Assembly (NCBI GenBank): GCA_963422465.1
Contig: OY730170.1
Location: 3,200,379 to 3,264,378, forward strand
DNA: 64,000 nucleotides
From: Lichina pygmaea
Lineage: Eukaryota > Ascomycota > Lichinomycetes > Lichinales > Lichinaceae
Direction: 5' to 3'
The position numbers were made by a program, and so were the translations under genes. The notes beneath the pieces are model-generated. The model worked only from the letters and a program-made list of their open reading frames with translations. It ran no database searches and was not told the DNA's origin. Below are positions 1-10,916 of the stretch, piece by piece (the first letter of the stretch is position 1; every line of letters starts with the position of its first letter).

Positions 1-1334
1 GGTCCGATCACCGTTTCGCGCTGCCTTCGGCCGCAGCGCGCCCGAAGAGATTGAATTTGATTTCATCCTACGGGTCTTCGCCGGCAGGTATGGTTGATGC
101 GGATACGTCATCCGCAAGACGTACTTGGCCAACCGCTTTCCGAGGTACTTGATGCCACGTTCCGTGCGGGCAACATTCTCGGCGAAGCCACGGACGATAA
201 CCTCCTCCTCGGTTTCGTCGTCGTCCTCGTCGTTGCCACCGTCATCACCGTCGACATTGAGCCTAGCGCCGTCCGAAGGGCGATGGGAGCCGTCTGGCGG
301 TGGAGCTTGCTTGTCTCTAGCCCGTAGAGGCGAGCCCTCGGACCCTCGCTCTCGCCGCCTTTCCCGCCGCCTTTGGGCCTCCTCTCGAGCCTCTCGTGCT
401 GTGGCATCTATGCTCTCTTTCAAGTACAGTAGATCTGCCCCTAGGTTGCTATGCAGCCCGTGTGTCAGAATCACCAGATGCACCCGTTTTGGCTTGGAGG
501 TGCCTTCTTGAGCAGCGTCCGTTATCCGCCTCCCAGAGTGCTCCACCGCCTGCCGGGCCCCTTCTTCGACCGCTTCCGGGCTCATCGAATTGACCTGGCC
601 GGTCTGTCCTGGGGCTTCCGGGAACGCCGGCCATAGGGGCTTGCTCCATAGACTGGCGGTATCCTCGACCATGATATGTGCCGCCTTGGAGAAGATACCC
701 TTTGGGTGCACGGCGTAGTGCCCTTGCTTTCCTTCCGTGCTGTGTGGTTGATCTTCGATCGGGCTCAACGACGACTGGACACCACTGCTGGCGGCTGGAA
801 CTGGCAGGCTCAGCGAAGTCTCATCCCGTCCGACGAGAAGTTCGTAGTGCACCGTCGCGGAGCTGGAGAAGACAATCTGCGACGTGATCTCGATGATCCA
901 GGTCAATCTGCTTGTCCTAGTGACATGCGTTTGCTTGGCCCAATCCATCTCCGCCTGGCCCCTGATGCTTTCGGGAACGCGAAGCATAGCATCCCAGCTT
1001 CCCCCAGCCTTGAGCTGGGGCTCGAACTGAGGAGCGCCATCGTCTGCCGGCGACTCGACCCGCCTGTTCGGGTCGAAGCTCAGTGGGTACGTAGCGACAT
1101 GGATCGTGTACGGGCCATGGAGATACGCCGCACGTAGTGGGATCGCCGAGGTGTTCCTGATCCTCACATGGAGTGTCGACGGCGTAGGCAGGATGCGATC
1201 CAGGGACGGGGCGTAGGTGAAGGTGTACCTGGCGGTTTCCGTTCAGCAACGATGAATCTCGAGATGGGGGTTTGCAGCCTTCACCTCACGACCTCTCCCA
1301 CCTTGACGCTTCCGGTCTGGTGAACAAGAAGCAT
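1..1334 (-). CDS. DUF676-type putative serine esterase/lipase, N-terminal part
   Basis: Partial gene; the C-terminal part lies beyond the left edge. Two exons are visible: 1334-1285 and 1228-1, separated by a 56-nt intron (donor GTGAAG, acceptor CCGCCAG). The spliced protein starts MLLVHQTGSVKVGEVVRYTF and continues with a beta-rich N-terminal domain (LHVRIRNTSAIPLRAAYLHG). The esterase domain then begins with VHLVILTHGLHSNLGADLLY and, after an acidic and charged insertion, GFAENVARTERGIKYLGKR and MTYPHQPYLP. The HGLHSN oxyanion-type motif and the RTERGIKYLGKRLA block are typical of the fungal DUF676 family (yeast ROG1/YDR444W-like lipases), which are predicted alpha/beta hydrolases acting on lipids. 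The GHSLGG nucleophile elbow would lie outside the window, so catalytic competence cannot be judged. The start codon is supported by the splice phase matching the conserved N-terminus. Confidence 0.87.
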
Positions 1335-2192
1335 CGTGCCGGCCTACCACCGGTCCTATTGTACTGCACCGACTTCACTGGCCGAGCATGCCACTTGGGC
1401 TGTCCTTTGAAGCTAGGTGGTGCTGTCGATTGCCTCCATCTGCGGTACGGTAGGACACAGGTTTCCATCGACGTGCATGGAAATATATTGACTCAGCTCT
1501 ACCAGATCGCTGGGCGTCTCGCATAAGTAGTGGTCGAAGATGGGGCGCGTCTGAGGTAATGATATTATGATTTGAAGATGCTTGAGGTCGCTGAATATGT
1601 ACAGTATGTGGGGGAAGCACTATCAGTACGGCGTCGGTCCTTGTCGTGGGCAGGCCTGAGTGACCGCCGTGGCACATGACCCTACACGGGCATGACGCAT
1701 CACTCGCAACGACAAAGAAGTCAGCTGGCCTGGAATGCTCAGCTCAGGCGCGCTTTGGAACGGAACGTTGGAAGCAATCTCACGCTCCTCCATGTTCCGT
1801 ACGTACAGTACTTCAAGGGCCGAAACACCTGTGGCTCAGTCGGGTCGATCTACAACGTACCGTGGGCGCTTTGCACGCCTCAAAGACTGGTATTGAATAG
1901 ACAACGTTTATGAGGGTGGATGATTTCAATCAAAATGACATCACAAACGTACAGATACCCAACACGATGGAGCGCCAGAGCTGTCGTAGATCCTCCGTTG
2001 GAGACAGCTACTCACGAAAGAGAAAAAAGAACCGAAGAGGAAGAAGGGGCAGGGCCGGTCGTCGTCGTCGTTAGTAGATGAGAGGATTAGACAGAACAAG
2101 ATCGTATCATGAGAACTGGCTGAAGAGCACATTGATTTCCAAACGCAGAAACCAGTGTCAAAGTAGATCGTAGTGTGTAGCGAATGAACGTA
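1335..2192. other. Intergenic, no gene seen
   Basis: This stretch lies between the 5' end of the lipase gene and the 3' end of the RBR gene, so it holds the lipase promoter and the RBR terminator region. Short open frames on both strands have no recognisable protein character. I see no RNA gene or element. Confidence 0.5.
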
Positions 2193-4540
2193 TCAACCAC
2201 TGACTGGGATATGACTGTTCCTCGACTCCTCCATGGGCAAGCCGTCCTCGACGTGTTGAAGCCACGCGCCGACCCGGCCGCCACCCTGGCCGTGGGATCG
2301 AGTGAGGCCGGCCAAGATCGACATCCTTCGGCTGCTGCGGACCGGCCGCTCGGAACGGGTGTGTCTCCGCCCGAGTCGTTCGGCGGGTACGTGACGAGCG
2401 TGATCGGTCACGTCGTCGACGATCTGCGGTCTGGGTCTCGGTTCCCCGGCGGCCTGGTAGGGCGCCGGCTCGGTGAGCCGGGGGCCCAGAAACCACGGTC
2501 TGGGTCTCCATCCCTCCGCGGCCTGGTAGGGCGCCGGCTCGGCGAGCCGGGGGTGCGGGAGCCGGTAGGGCTCTCGGCTCATGATCGGTTCGGATTCAGG
2601 CTCGGGAAGGCGGGCCGCCGGCGGATCGCGCCAGTCGGGCTGTCCCATCCGATAGCTCTGGGGCTCGAGCGGGCGTTGCGGCGCTGCTCGCAGGTGCGCG
2701 TGGTGAAGGTGATCTCGGGTCGCCGGGATATAGTTCTCGTTGAGGTGGTGAGCATGGGCGTTGCCGAGGCTGAAGATGCCGCCCGGCGTGGCGCCGTACT
2801 CGTTCTCGGCGATTTCGACGTTCAGGACCTGCAGGCGTCGCGCGAGGGCCTCGTCCTCGTCGACCTGACGCTGACGTCGTTCGAGCTCGTCGTCGTACCC
2901 TCGAGCGCCGGCGGCGACGGCATCGTCCACGGGCACGCGATGTTGCTCGACCACGTTGAAATGATTCAGTCGGTCAGTCTCGACCTGGCCGTAGTTGAAC
3001 CACGGACAGTTGCACGTCTTCCATTTCGCACCGCATATCATGCAAAACTCGGCGGTGCAACGACTGCGACACGGGTCAGCCCATTCCGTCGGGCGCGAGA
3101 TGATTGGAAAAAAAAAAAAAAAAGGCCTCGACCCGGCAGTGCCGGTTGCGTACCAGGTCATATGGTTGCAGCCTTCCTTGAGCTCGACCATGGCGGAGCA
3201 GTTGTGGCAGCGTTGCCAGCCTTCGCGCCGTGCCACCTCGACGAACCGATTTGTCTCCTCGTCCCTCGGGCAGTCTCGACGGCCGTGCCATTTCCCGTTG
3301 CACATGACGCAGACCCGAGTCTTACATCGACCGCACCTGCCAAACTTCCGTCCGCCGCCGGGGCCTCCGGAGCCATCGACGTAGATGTTCGCCGGTTTGA
3401 TCCACTCGCCACAGCCCCTGGCCGGACAATAGATACGATTCTTCGTCGTGTACTCCTGATACTTACGATTCCACTGCACCTTGAACTTGACGCTGAACAG
3501 TCGATCGACGTGTTTGAGCGGGATATGATCCGACGTACAGCACCGCGGTGGCATGTGCTGGGGGTCGGAGACCGACAGCAAGAATATGCGCCGCAAGCAT
3601 CCATGACACATGATGTGACCACATCCTAGCTTGGCCGATCTGGAGATCGGAACGTCGTCGGACATGCACGTAAGACACTCGACTCTGGCATCCCGTCCGT
3701 CAGCTCGACGGCCTCGTCCGCCATGACCCCAGAACGGTCTGTCCTCCGTGAGGAAAGGAAGACGCACTTCTTCTCTGGAGCTTTTGCCGCATGCTGCGAC
3801 CCGAACAGAGACGAGAATAGACCGCTCGACCGTCTACGCTCTTGCGCGGCCGGACTGCCGACCGCTTGCCTCCTCTCCACCACCCTGGTCGTCGTCGGCG
3901 GCGTCCCCTTGGAGCTGGCCCGGGTCGTTGTCGTCGTTGGGCTTTGGACGACGGTGCTGCTCCTCTTCAACGGCGTGTTCGCCTTGGCAGGAGCGTGTTC
4001 GCGCATCGAAAGACTCCGAGACCTGGTCGCGTTAGGTCGCCGGCCCGCGGCCTCTGCGTTCAAACGCGGCGGACCATACCTCGAGATGTTCGAAGGCTCC
4101 CGTGTCGACACCAAGCGGCGGAGAGGCGTCGACTGGGCGCTGACGGCGATCGGCGCTCTTCCGTCGTGGGCTCGCCGCCCACCCGACTTCAGCGACGGTC
4201 GCGCCCCTTCTGGGTCGCCATGGCGACATGCCGAACCAGAGCTCGGGCTCGAGCTCGAGCCAGAGCCGGAGCCGGACCGGCGGTCGCCGCTCCGCCTTCT
4301 GCGCACATCGGGCAAAGCTGACACTCGGCGCACCGTCCTTGCCCTCCCGATCGACGATCCCGATACAAGCTCCTGCTCACCACGGCCATGCGCTCTCCTG
4401 GTCGGGGTCCGATACACGTGATGGGTCTCTTCCGGTCGACCCCGATGGCTACTGCCCCGTTCTCTCCTGCTCGAATCGCGGCTGCTCCCCTTGCGCCTGG
4501 GGGCTTTGACCGCAACGGTATGCCCGCTGGTGTAGGCCAT
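2193..4540 (-). CDS. RING-IBR-RING (RBR) E3 ubiquitin ligase
   Basis: Three exons, 4540-3768, 3684-3154 and 3063-2193, encode about 724 residues. The first intron (83 nt) joins PEKK to VECLTC and the second (90 nt, containing a long poly-T run) restores NHMTCRCTAEFC across RING2; both have a GCTGAC branch motif. The first 257 residues are basic, Ser/Arg-rich and low complexity. RING1 begins near residue 259 (ECLTCMSDD, CGHIMCHGC, PPRCC), followed by the IBR (YCPARGCGEW, CGRCKTRVCVMC) and RING2 (CHNCSAMVELKEGCNHMTC, CMICGAKWKTCNC). The cysteine in GCNHMTC is the expected thioester-forming catalytic residue, so the protein should be an active RBR ligase that passes ubiquitin through a Cys intermediate. 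The C-terminal 250 residues are proline-rich and contain a tandem duplication (PAPYQAA...RPRP twice). The substrate is unknown. The start ATG at 4540 has A at -3. Confidence 0.9.
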
Positions 4541-6846
4541 CCTTGCGTGCGGCGCGCACGATCGTCGCGAGACCGTCCCGTCTCACGCGGCCACGGCGGC
4601 GCAACACATGAACGTACTGTAGGGTCCCTTTTCGCGTAGAACCTTATGCGGGGGCGAAGGCGTCAGGGTGAGGTGTCGATGTGGCAAACGGTCTTTTGGG
4701 GTCGGTGGCGATTCCGATACCTATCTCCGACCCTTTGTCATAGATGTCTTCTGGGTAGTCCGGCGATGTTTGTCGAGAGGCCGTTTGCTACCGCATGCCA
4801 TCGCCCTTTCTTGAGGGAGCCTCGCACGCCAGAGCGCGACCTTACCGGTGCCGATTGGTCGCCCGACGATATCGCATCCGACGTCCTCTCTGCGGCGCCG
4901 CTGGAGAAGCGGGGAAGACAGCAAGTGCCCTCTATCCGGCGGCAACGGATGGAAGCAAGAGAGCGATCGGCCAGCTGTGGATAACGGGCCTGCAGGCCTG
5001 CGGACTCTGGCTCGTCTGGCACCCGACTATTGGATGTTCTCGGCGCGAGGCGTGCTCACGAGAGCCCAATCCGGCGAAGCTCCACTGTCGTGATCACAAC
5101 AGTGGCGGTCAAGCACCAATCAGACCAGGCCCAGCCGAGCCTAGAGTTAGCATCCCGTTAGTTGCAGCAGCGCTGCGGCAGACCTAGAATGTTGGTGCCT
5201 ACGTTACGTACGTACATACGTACCAGCTTATGCTTTAAACTTAGGCTCCACCGTAGCCAACTCCGCAGACAGTTGCAAAAGTTGTCAGATGACGAGGGTG
5301 TGATGACGGTCTTCTGGAATGTCTCAGTCATCTGCACGACTCATTTGGATGTCTGAGGCGGTCAGGACGATTCTTATGGGTCGGTTTCAGATGTGTGGTG
5401 AAGTACGTTTTACGTATCGTACGTATCGTACGCATGTACTGGTCGTACGTACGAGTAGTATGTACGTCTCGTACATAACGTCGCCACTTCTTCATCTCAA
5501 TGTGACCAACGTGTCCGTTTCTCTTCACCACCTCTGCCTTCAGCACAGTATTCAGCTCAGCCTTGTCTGTACGTAAGTACGTATGTCCTCCGTAAGTGCC
5601 AAGATACTACGTACCCGTGCCTTGAAGATACTTTGTACCTCCAAGGCATGGGTACTGTACTTCCGTACGAGTATGTAAGAGGTTGCCGGTAGCTAGTACG
5701 TACGTACTTTTGGTAGCCATGTATCTTCCGGAAGAACATGAGCAGAAGCTACTAGTAAAATCTCTGTCATTCCTGCACGCCGACTCAAGGAAATTCCTTG
5801 AGTCCAAGAATCATCTTCTTGTGCCTTTGGCACCATCCTGGCACCATCCTGGCACGATTCAACATAATAACAGACAACTACTGCGGTACCCCCCACTATG
5901 CAGATTTCTTACTCCAGTGCCCCTCTATAACTTCGATGCCCCCTCGCATAAGTCGGTACATGTATTTTCGCGAGACCCTCCATATAAAGCTAGGTATCTC
6001 TTCAACCCACACAGCCCATGGCTATCATAAGTCTTCAAGGTATCACGCACCACGTAATATTCAGTCTAACTTTTTTCTCAGTCGCATAAAATGCTTAGCT
6101 CTACGTTCATCGAGTCAGAACTCATCTTTGAAGCCCTAAGTGGCATTTTGGGGGTGTAGAAACTTGTCAGTGGTGTAAGGTTGCTCGGTCGGGTGGCTGA
6201 TGCCTCAAAAGTTTAGGAGTACTTACACATTACAAGGGACTGCCACAAACTTATAAGTACCTTGCTAAGCGAGGGGGGCATTTTGAAGTAAGAGGGGGGC
6301 ACCGAAGTAAGGAATCTGCATACTGGGGGGTACGGCAGTAATTTCCGACATAATAATCAAAGTCGCAAGAAAAAGTCCCTTCAGACCAACATGTGGTAGG
6401 CTCAGTACGTATGTCGCTAGTATGGTAAGCACAACTAAAGATATCCAACGTATGTACGTAACGGTACTCGTGACACAATAGACAAATCTCAAATGGAACT
6501 TGTCACCCCAAGAAGAATGCAGATGCTGAACAATCCATTGGCAGTTTGCTTGCTTGTCAATTCAACCATGCAGGAGAGATGTCCAAGTCTTCAAATCACG
6601 TGTTCAAGTGTCAAAGTAGCCACGTGATTGTCACCCTCACGTCCGCGGAGATCTCCGTCTCCGATTGACGTTGGCCTCAGCCGCGTCTTGCTTCACGTCA
6701 GATCTTGCGGGTTAACAATGTCAGAATCGTCAGGGCTGAATTGACGCCTCTGAGCCTCAGCATCGACGTCGTCTTCGTCTCTGAAGTCCAAGTCTACCAC
6801 TGGTTTCGCCTACTGTTCTCGTTGCTAAGCCTCTACGACTCACCGG
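4541..6846. other. Intergenic, AT-richer, with TACGTA clusters and inverted repeat
   Basis: No gene was recognised in 2.3 kb. 5200-5710 is rich in TACGTA/GTACGTAC palindromic clusters. 5782-5804 is a perfect 11-bp inverted repeat around one base. 5877-6342 holds a diverged inverted repeat pair described separately. The last 150 bases are the presumed promoter of the membrane protein gene at 6847. Confidence 0.5.
5877..6342. repeat. Diverged inverted repeat pair, about 85 bp per arm
   Basis: 5877-5959 and the reverse complement of 6257-6342 align over about 84 bp at roughly 80% identity by eye. Shared blocks include GTACCCCCCA, TATGCAGATT and ATGCCCCCTCGC. The arms point towards each other and are separated by about 300 bp. 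This could be a degraded foldback or MITE-like element, or two copies of one repeat inserted in opposite orientation. No target duplication was identified. Confidence 0.6.
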
Positions 6847-7650
6847 ATGCCGCCGCAATACTCTGGCTGGATGGCTTTTCCACCGCTGGCGAAACGAGAT
6901 GACCATGACGACGATGATGGCCGTCGACGGTCCGGCCCTCCGACACTCGTCATCGTATTCATCGTCATTGTCGTCTTATTTGTTCTTGCCATCGCCGTGG
7001 TTCTGGTCCTCCGTCACCTGCGCGCTCGACAATTAGGTCTGCCAACGAATTGGAACCCGTTTGGACGCTCGCCCGCGTCGGCGCGCAGCAACTATCCATC
7101 CGGTGGCTCGAGTGGCCCACTGGGTTGGTTCAAGGATCGGATCGATGCCTTCCGAAACCGTCGCCATCGGACGGCGGGCGGAGCGTACGAAGAACCCCTA
7201 GGTGGTGTCGGCGGACGACGAGCCCATCGAGGATTTGGTCCGCTGGACCCGGACGAAGCCTGGGACTCGCGGGTGGGAGCCGAGGCGGACAGCTACGGGC
7301 CCGGTGGCTACTACGAGGAACAGGAGCTCGGTCTCCACCGTGGGCCGACGAACCTGCACAGCTCGGCCGAGTACGAGAGAGCCCGTTCGGCCCTGTCCAG
7401 ATCGCACGAAGCCGATGACGACGATGACGACGATGACATGGCCAGGGGGAGGACACGCAAGGCCCTGGACGATCGCTACGACGAGGAGATGGGACGATCT
7501 GGCCACGCCAATCCGTTCGGTGACACCGCCGAGCCCAGCCACATGCGGCTTCGAGAGCTCAGCCCGATGCCGGCCGACGGCGCCGATGGGTCCTATGGCC
7601 CGCCCACTCGCCCAGACGACCACGACGTCAGACACGGCCGGCTGAGGTGA
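6847..7650 (+). CDS. Single-pass membrane protein with acidic cytoplasmic-type tail, function unknown
   Basis: One intronless frame of 267 residues starts at ATG 6847. Residues 33-56 form a strong hydrophobic segment (LVIVFIVIVVLFVLAIAVVL) followed by a basic stop-transfer stretch (RHLRARQLGLP). The rest is hydrophilic: GWFKDRIDAFRNRRHRTAGG, then GFGPLDPDEAWDSRVG and YGPGGYYEEQELGLHR, an Asp run, and a proline-rich end. From memory of fungal annotations, the GPLDPDEAWDSRVG...GYYEEQELGLH block resembles a conserved fungal family of small bitopic proteins sometimes labelled acid-phosphatase-like; no catalytic motif is visible and I assign no function. A short N-terminus before the membrane span and a long tail after it fit a type III or tail-in-cytosol topology. 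Confidence 0.72.
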   Translation: MPPQYSGWMAFPPLAKRDDHDDDDGRRRSGPPTLVIVFIVIVVLFVLAIAVVLVLRHLRARQLGLPTNWNPFGRSPASARSNYPSGGSSGPLGWFKDRIDAFRNRRHRTAGGAYEEPLGGVGGRRAHRGFGPLDPDEAWDSRVGAEADSYGPGGYYEEQELGLHRGPTNLHSSAEYERARSALSRSHEADDDDDDDDMARGRTRKALDDRYDEEMGRSGHANPFGDTAEPSHMRLRELSPMPADGADGSYGPPTRPDDHDVRHGRLR

Positions 7651-9084
7651 AGCGGATGTGAGAGAGGCAACGACTCTTGCGACCCGCTTCACACCCGTCT
7701 CTTCCTCTGATCTTCCGCCGGAGGCTTCCGGGGTGGTTGAATATAATTCCGTTTCCTTCATGTCTCTCCCTCTTCACATCTTTAAAGGGTCTCTCTTCCT
7801 CTTCACCTCTCCTCTAAGTGTCTCTTGGGGTTTTGGACGTGGGGGTTTCCACAAAAGATGACTGCGTACAAGCATTGCTGGCGTTCAGGTAGCTACTTAT
7901 TTCATGTACAGTCAGTGGTCCAGCTTACCTTGGGGGGGGGGGGGGTGGATTCTATGTCTTCTTTCACCTGACCTCAAGTGCAGTACATTATGTTTCTGCA
8001 GTGGAGAAGAACTGTGTATGCCTGTCTCGTATAGCAGACGCCAATCTACTACAGGCTTGAATGTTTTTTCACCTGAGTAGAAGTACTACATAAATAATCA
8101 ATGAAGACATGATAGTATCACCTTCGAGGTACTTGTAGAAACTTGATAGCAGTATCAAGGTACTAATAAAGACCCAACAGCATTGCCATTAAGATGCTGA
8201 TACTTTCTGTACTTACTGTAGCTGGAGGTACTATACTATGCCGCGGCTACTGGAACAAGGACAGAACAGGGGGGGAGGTTATCTACCATCTCTATATGCA
8301 CAGTACTGCAAGTAGAATATGGTATAGTAGTAGCCAGCTCCCAAGCTGGTCTCGTGACGGCTTAATTTTGTATAGTTTCTACATCAGTTCCTCCAGATCT
8401 GTCTCTGGTAGAAGTATCAGTATTCTTTGTGTACTTCTACAGGAAATCTACTTGTGTACAAGATAACCAGTACTTACGTAACCTTAGTCAATCAGAATCT
8501 ACACTAACCACTTGTTTGCGGGCGTCGTCGTCGTCGTCGTCGTTGTCGTCATACTGTTGCGGCCGCAGGGCTGAGCCTGGCTTAGTCAGTACCGGTACCG
8601 TAGTGTTAGTCAGCTAGATAGGGGGCCACATAGCCCTCGGGTCCGTCAATGATCATCATCTTCCCCCCGCTTAGAGCAGGCCATTGCCTTGTAGCTCCAG
8701 CACATAGCGACGAAGTAACTTGGCCGATATTTCTTTACTTCTGACTAGGCCTACTACTACGAGTACAAATCTGCGTAGTAGTAGCTGTCGCAACAGTCGA
8801 TAGTTACTATCGTTTTCGGTTCATGGTCTGACCGAGTGTACAAGGGCATGCCGGTCCCACAACGAAACAACCCCCTTTTCATCTTTCCCCCTATCCGTGC
8901 CGCAGCTAAAGGAGAAAAGTCACCTCGTGATCAGGATGAGACTTTGATCAAGGGAATTTGAGGTTGCTTCCTAGCGGGAAATAAAAGGAACGCTGTCCCA
9001 GCATGATATATATCACATGAGGGCTTCTCTCTTGACGTTCATGCTGAGCGCCACATTCTCGAAAGGATTGTAGTTGTTACAACA
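7651..9084. other. Intergenic, AT-rich, with G14 tract
   Basis: No gene was recognised. A G14 run lies at 7932-7945. 8000-8500 is AT-richer and full of ACTACTA/GTACTT words, possibly decayed repeat DNA. A GTCGTC trinucleotide run lies near 8525-8545. Confidence 0.45.
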
Positions 9085-10348
9085 ATGGCACCCTTCCCCT
9101 CAAGCTTGGAGTTCCTGGAAACCATTCGAGCAAGCAGCGCTGTGGCTGGTGCCGCCATTCGACGATTCACTACTAAAGTCAGCAAATTACACCGGAGCAC
9201 TGATGCGAGCGAGATCCCAGGTGACAGCAAGATTAGGTTAGTTGTTTCGGTTGCACTTCTGAAAGACTGAGCGCTGTACGCGTTGTGTCGAGCGTTCAGA
9301 ATATCCTGTGGCTGACCATCTCGAACTAATAGTTCTCATGGTCAATGTGTTTCTTGTGTGAAAAACTTCAAGAAAAGGAAGCTCGCCACGCTTGCCTGTA
9401 GCCATGAGTATTGTGGCTGCTGCCTCCGGCAGCTGATCAAGTATGTCCTTTGCCGACAAGCACCTCTTTTCACAGCTCGTGTTTGTCCCTCCCCTCGCAC
9501 AAGCCAACGACTCGAGCCTCTACTGATTCACTCTCCCCCGACTCAGAACAGCCTTGGCTCACCCGGGGCTCTTCCCACCACGATGCTGCGCCCAAGAAGT
9601 CCCCGCGTCGCTGGTCCGCCGGAACCTGAGCCGTCACAATTTTGACCACTACCACACCCTATCGCATGAATACACTCTACCAGCCACAGAACGGTGGCAC
9701 TGTCCGTATCCAGGATGCTTGAAGCTGATGAAGCTGGATGAAGCCCCGACTGGCGGCAAGAGCAGCATGCGGTGTCATCACTGCCGCAAGCAAGTATGTA
9801 CCACCTGCCGAGGTCCGGCGCACAACCAGCGCCAACTTGAGACATGCCCACAGGACATCGGGCTGGAGGCAACGTTGAGTGCGTTTAATGTACACGGCTG
9901 GAAGCGCTGCTTCCGATCCGGCAACCTGATCGAGCGAATCGACGGCCGTCGTCACATCAAGTGCACCGGTGGTGCCCATTTTTGCTACGTATGCGGCGTC
10001 GAGTGGACATTGTGTCGGTGCGAGGACAATCAGCAAGTGGAGCAGGAGCACGCCACACCGGTCGTGCTCGATGCGTCGGCCGCATCTAGGAATGGTCGTG
10101 GACCTATTTACGTGGCGCCAAGACGGACTGGAGAAGTGCCAGCACTCAGAGCGGCATCAGAAGGAGAAGAAGCAAGATCATCGCAAGCAGCGACAGAAAG
10201 GGGTGCGAGAGGGAGGACCCAAGCGCAGACGCGAGCAGCAAGAGCGGCAACAGAACATGAAGCAAGATCAGTTCAAGCAGCGACAGAAACCAGCACGAGA
10301 GGAAGGAATCGAGCTCCAAGACGGGTAACATCAGCAGCGGCAACATGA
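9085..10348 (+). CDS. RBR-like protein with degenerate RING2 (probable pseudo-ligase)
   Basis: Three exons, 9085-9236, 9333-9440 and 9547-10348, give about 353 residues; introns of 96 and 106 nt have standard donors (GTTAGT, GTATGT). RING1 is intact (CVSC, ACSHEYCGCCLRQLI, LFPPRCC), as is the IBR (CPYPGC, MRCHHC, VCTTC, H...CPQ). In RING2 (residues 208-244) two key positions have changed: the second zinc ligand of the first pair is Ser (CFRSG), and the catalytic Cys expected in G-C-x-H-x-x-C is Arg (GRRHIKC, Arg about 221). The later ligands (FCYVCG, LCRC) remain. Without the catalytic Cys, RBR transthiolation would not be possible, so a structural or competitor role, or gene decay, is likely. 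The tail is Ala/Arg/Glu-rich repeats; a different frame over 10100-10325 also reads as a charged coil, so an undetected intron near the end is possible. Confidence 0.82.
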
Positions 10349-10756
10349 AAATTGAAAAGTCCTTTGCGTTCGATGGCAGTACAGCTACAAGCAATCCCGG
10401 ACGCTATGGAATTTATCACACAAACAACAAGATGAACAAGCTGGATATATAGGAGCTAAAGGAGTGCGAAGCGCGGGCAACAAGCTGTCAAAAAGAGAGG
10501 TACGTCCGAGGGTTGTGATTCGACTTGCCGGCGAAAAGTGTGGCCACTTGGTGTATCACACTAATAGTCTCCCAAAAGCCCTGACTCAGTACTGTGTCGG
10601 CGTGATAGTACCAGTGGCGAGACATCAGAACACATCGTCCGATGGGGATACAGATGGGGGTAGACTTAGGGCGTCGCGCTAACGACGATGAAGAGACACC
10701 GCGGACGACAACGAAGGATTGGCATCGTGGCATTGACAAGGAGACACTACGGTGGC

Positions 10757-10789
<33 letters not shown>

Positions 10790-10842
10790 AATGACGACGA
10801 AGATGTTGAAGGGGTGCCGTGACTTCAATGAAGAGGCGCCGC

Positions 10843-10916
<74 letters not shown>

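Noticed and set aside
2184-3629. Long open frame on the plus strand (481 codons)
   Set aside because: It is the antisense shadow of the RBR gene, caused by GC-rich codon use, and has no motif of its own.
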